From positions 372,001-436,000 of the forward strand of contig NZ_JADGMQ010000002.1 of assembly GCF_016124105.1 (NCBI RefSeq): a DNA stretch of 64,000 nt. The letters are read 5' to 3'. The first letter of the stretch is position 1. Each line of letters begins with the position of its first letter. The translations under genes were made by a program, and so were the position numbers. The notes beneath the pieces are model-generated. The model was given only the letters and a program-made list of their open reading frames with translations. It searched no databases and had not been told where the DNA came from. Below are positions 63,355-64,000 of the stretch, one piece after another. The DNA comes from Aquamicrobium zhengzhouense (GTDB lineage: Bacteria > Pseudomonadota > Alphaproteobacteria > Rhizobiales > Rhizobiaceae).

Positions 63355-64000
63355 ATGGATCTCATCAATTATCTGACGAGCATCAATTTCGGCGTCGGCG
63401 CGATTTCGTCGCTCACTCAGTCGATGAATGAACTGGCGATTACGAAGCCGCTGATTATCAGCGACCATGGGATCAAGACCGCAGGGTTGCTGGATCATCC
63501 GCAGCTCTCTTCCCTGGCCTCAGCACCAAGGTTCCTCGACGTGCCAACGAACCCGACAGAATCCGCAGTGCAGGAAGCGCTCGCCCTATATCGTGCGCAT
63601 GGATGTAACGGGGTGATCGCTATCGGTGGAGGCTCGCCGATTGATCTGGCGAAAGGCGTAGCGCTCCTCGCAACTCACCCGGGCGAATTGGAACAATATG
63701 CTGCCATTTTAGGCGGTATTCCGAAGATCACGAGCGCGGTCGCGCCGCTTATTGCGGTGCCAACGACCGCTGGAACCGGATCCGAAGTCGGGCGCGCCGC
63801 ATTGATCACTCTCGACGACGGACGCAAGCTCGGCTTCATCAGCGGCTACCTCATTCCGCGTTGCGCGATCTGCGATCCTGATCTGACGCTTGGGCTGCCT
63901 CCCTTCCTGACCGCAGCTACAGGTCTGGACGCATTGTCCCACTGCATCGAGACATATCTTTCGCCGCGATATAACCCGCCGGCAGAGGCAATTGCGGTCG
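63355..64000 (+). CDS. Iron-containing alcohol dehydrogenase (3' partial)
   Basis: The gene starts at ATG 63355 (GGAGGGGAC upstream) and is still open at the window's end; 215 residues are seen. DLINYLTSINFGVGAISSLT, then CNGVIAIGGGSPIDLAKGVA (cofactor-binding GGGS), IAVPTTAGTGSEVGRAALIT, and AATGLDALSHCIETYLSPRY with the metal-binding His. This is the group III Fe-dependent ADH family, whose members reduce or oxidise hydroxy acids and small aldehydes. Its divergent position suggests shared control with the aldehyde dehydrogenase. Confidence 0.92.
   Translation, partial: MDLINYLTSINFGVGAISSLTQSMNELAITKPLIISDHGIKTAGLLDHPQLSSLASAPRFLDVPTNPTESAVQEALALYRAHGCNGVIAIGGGSPIDLAKGVALLATHPGELEQYAAILGGIPKITSAVAPLIAVPTTAGTGSEVGRAALITLDDGRKLGFISGYLIPRCAICDPDLTLGLPPFLTAATGLDALSHCIETYLSPRYNPPAEAIAV

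Overview
The window holds most of a large temperate siphovirus-type prophage (called A here, about bases 1-53,700), a decayed prophage segment (B, about 53,700-60,440), and the start of ordinary chromosome (60,500-64,000). High GC, a phage GapR-domain protein (a family typical of alphaproteobacteria), a GTA-type holin, and an IclR / ketoglutarate-semialdehyde-dehydrogenase-like / Fe-alcohol-dehydrogenase cluster point to an alphaproteobacterial host, probably Hyphomicrobiales or a relative. The species cannot be told from the sequence.

Layout of A. Bases 1-17.2 kb (+) are late genes: tape measure with an embedded lysozyme domain, a very large tail protein, BR0599-type tail protein, tip/J-like protein, a tube-like protein, a tail fibre, then the lysis cassette (GH19-type endolysin and several small membrane proteins). 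Bases 17.2-32.6 kb (-) are tightly overlapped early/middle genes: N6-adenine methyltransferase, GapR-like protein, dNMP kinase, ThyA, DHFR, BRCT-DUF1653 protein, lipoprotein, HAD phosphatase, dUTPase, glutaredoxin, class II ribonucleotide reductase and an acyl carrier protein. Thus A makes and shapes its own dNTP supply. Bases 32.6-40.3 kb contain two repeat-rich non-coding islands that flank an anti-restriction-type block (HerA-like ATPase, ArdA and small proteins). Bases 40.3-44.7 kb (-) carry a homing-type nuclease, primase-helicase, a ribbon-helix-helix regulator and a Cro-like regulator. Bases 44.8-52.8 kb (+) carry recombination and replication genes: DUF2800 nuclease, DUF2815 ssDNA-binding protein, exonuclease, family B DNA polymerase, VRR-NUC nuclease and SNF2 helicase. 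A CI-like repressor at 52.9-53.7 kb ends A.

Two features tie A together. First, a palindrome, CTAnTCAAC-N5-GTTGAnTAG, recurs at 19 good sites (14 with perfect TCAAC/GTTGA arms) from 3.07 to 52.91 kb, almost all in gene junctions. At least four overlap the -35 box of a credible promoter. None was found in B or the chromosome. This looks like a dispersed operator or 'stoperator' immunity system, most simply read by the repressor beside the last site. Second, about eleven proteins encoded on both strands, mostly known DNA-metabolism enzymes, end in the same acidic Leu tail (DD[DE]LL or close variants). Three of them also share an EDYGD motif. Together these suggest a common docking peptide for the phage replisome.

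Region B has an integrase broken by two single-base frameshifts, an excisionase-like gene, a 3' tRNA fragment, a ParB-like gene with a probable 7-bp slippage deletion, an O-acetyltransferase-like gene, a GH108 endolysin and a broken spanin-like gene. It looks like a prophage whose virion genes were deleted. The chromosome then resumes with an IclR regulator, an aldehyde dehydrogenase and a divergent Fe-alcohol dehydrogenase that runs off the window.
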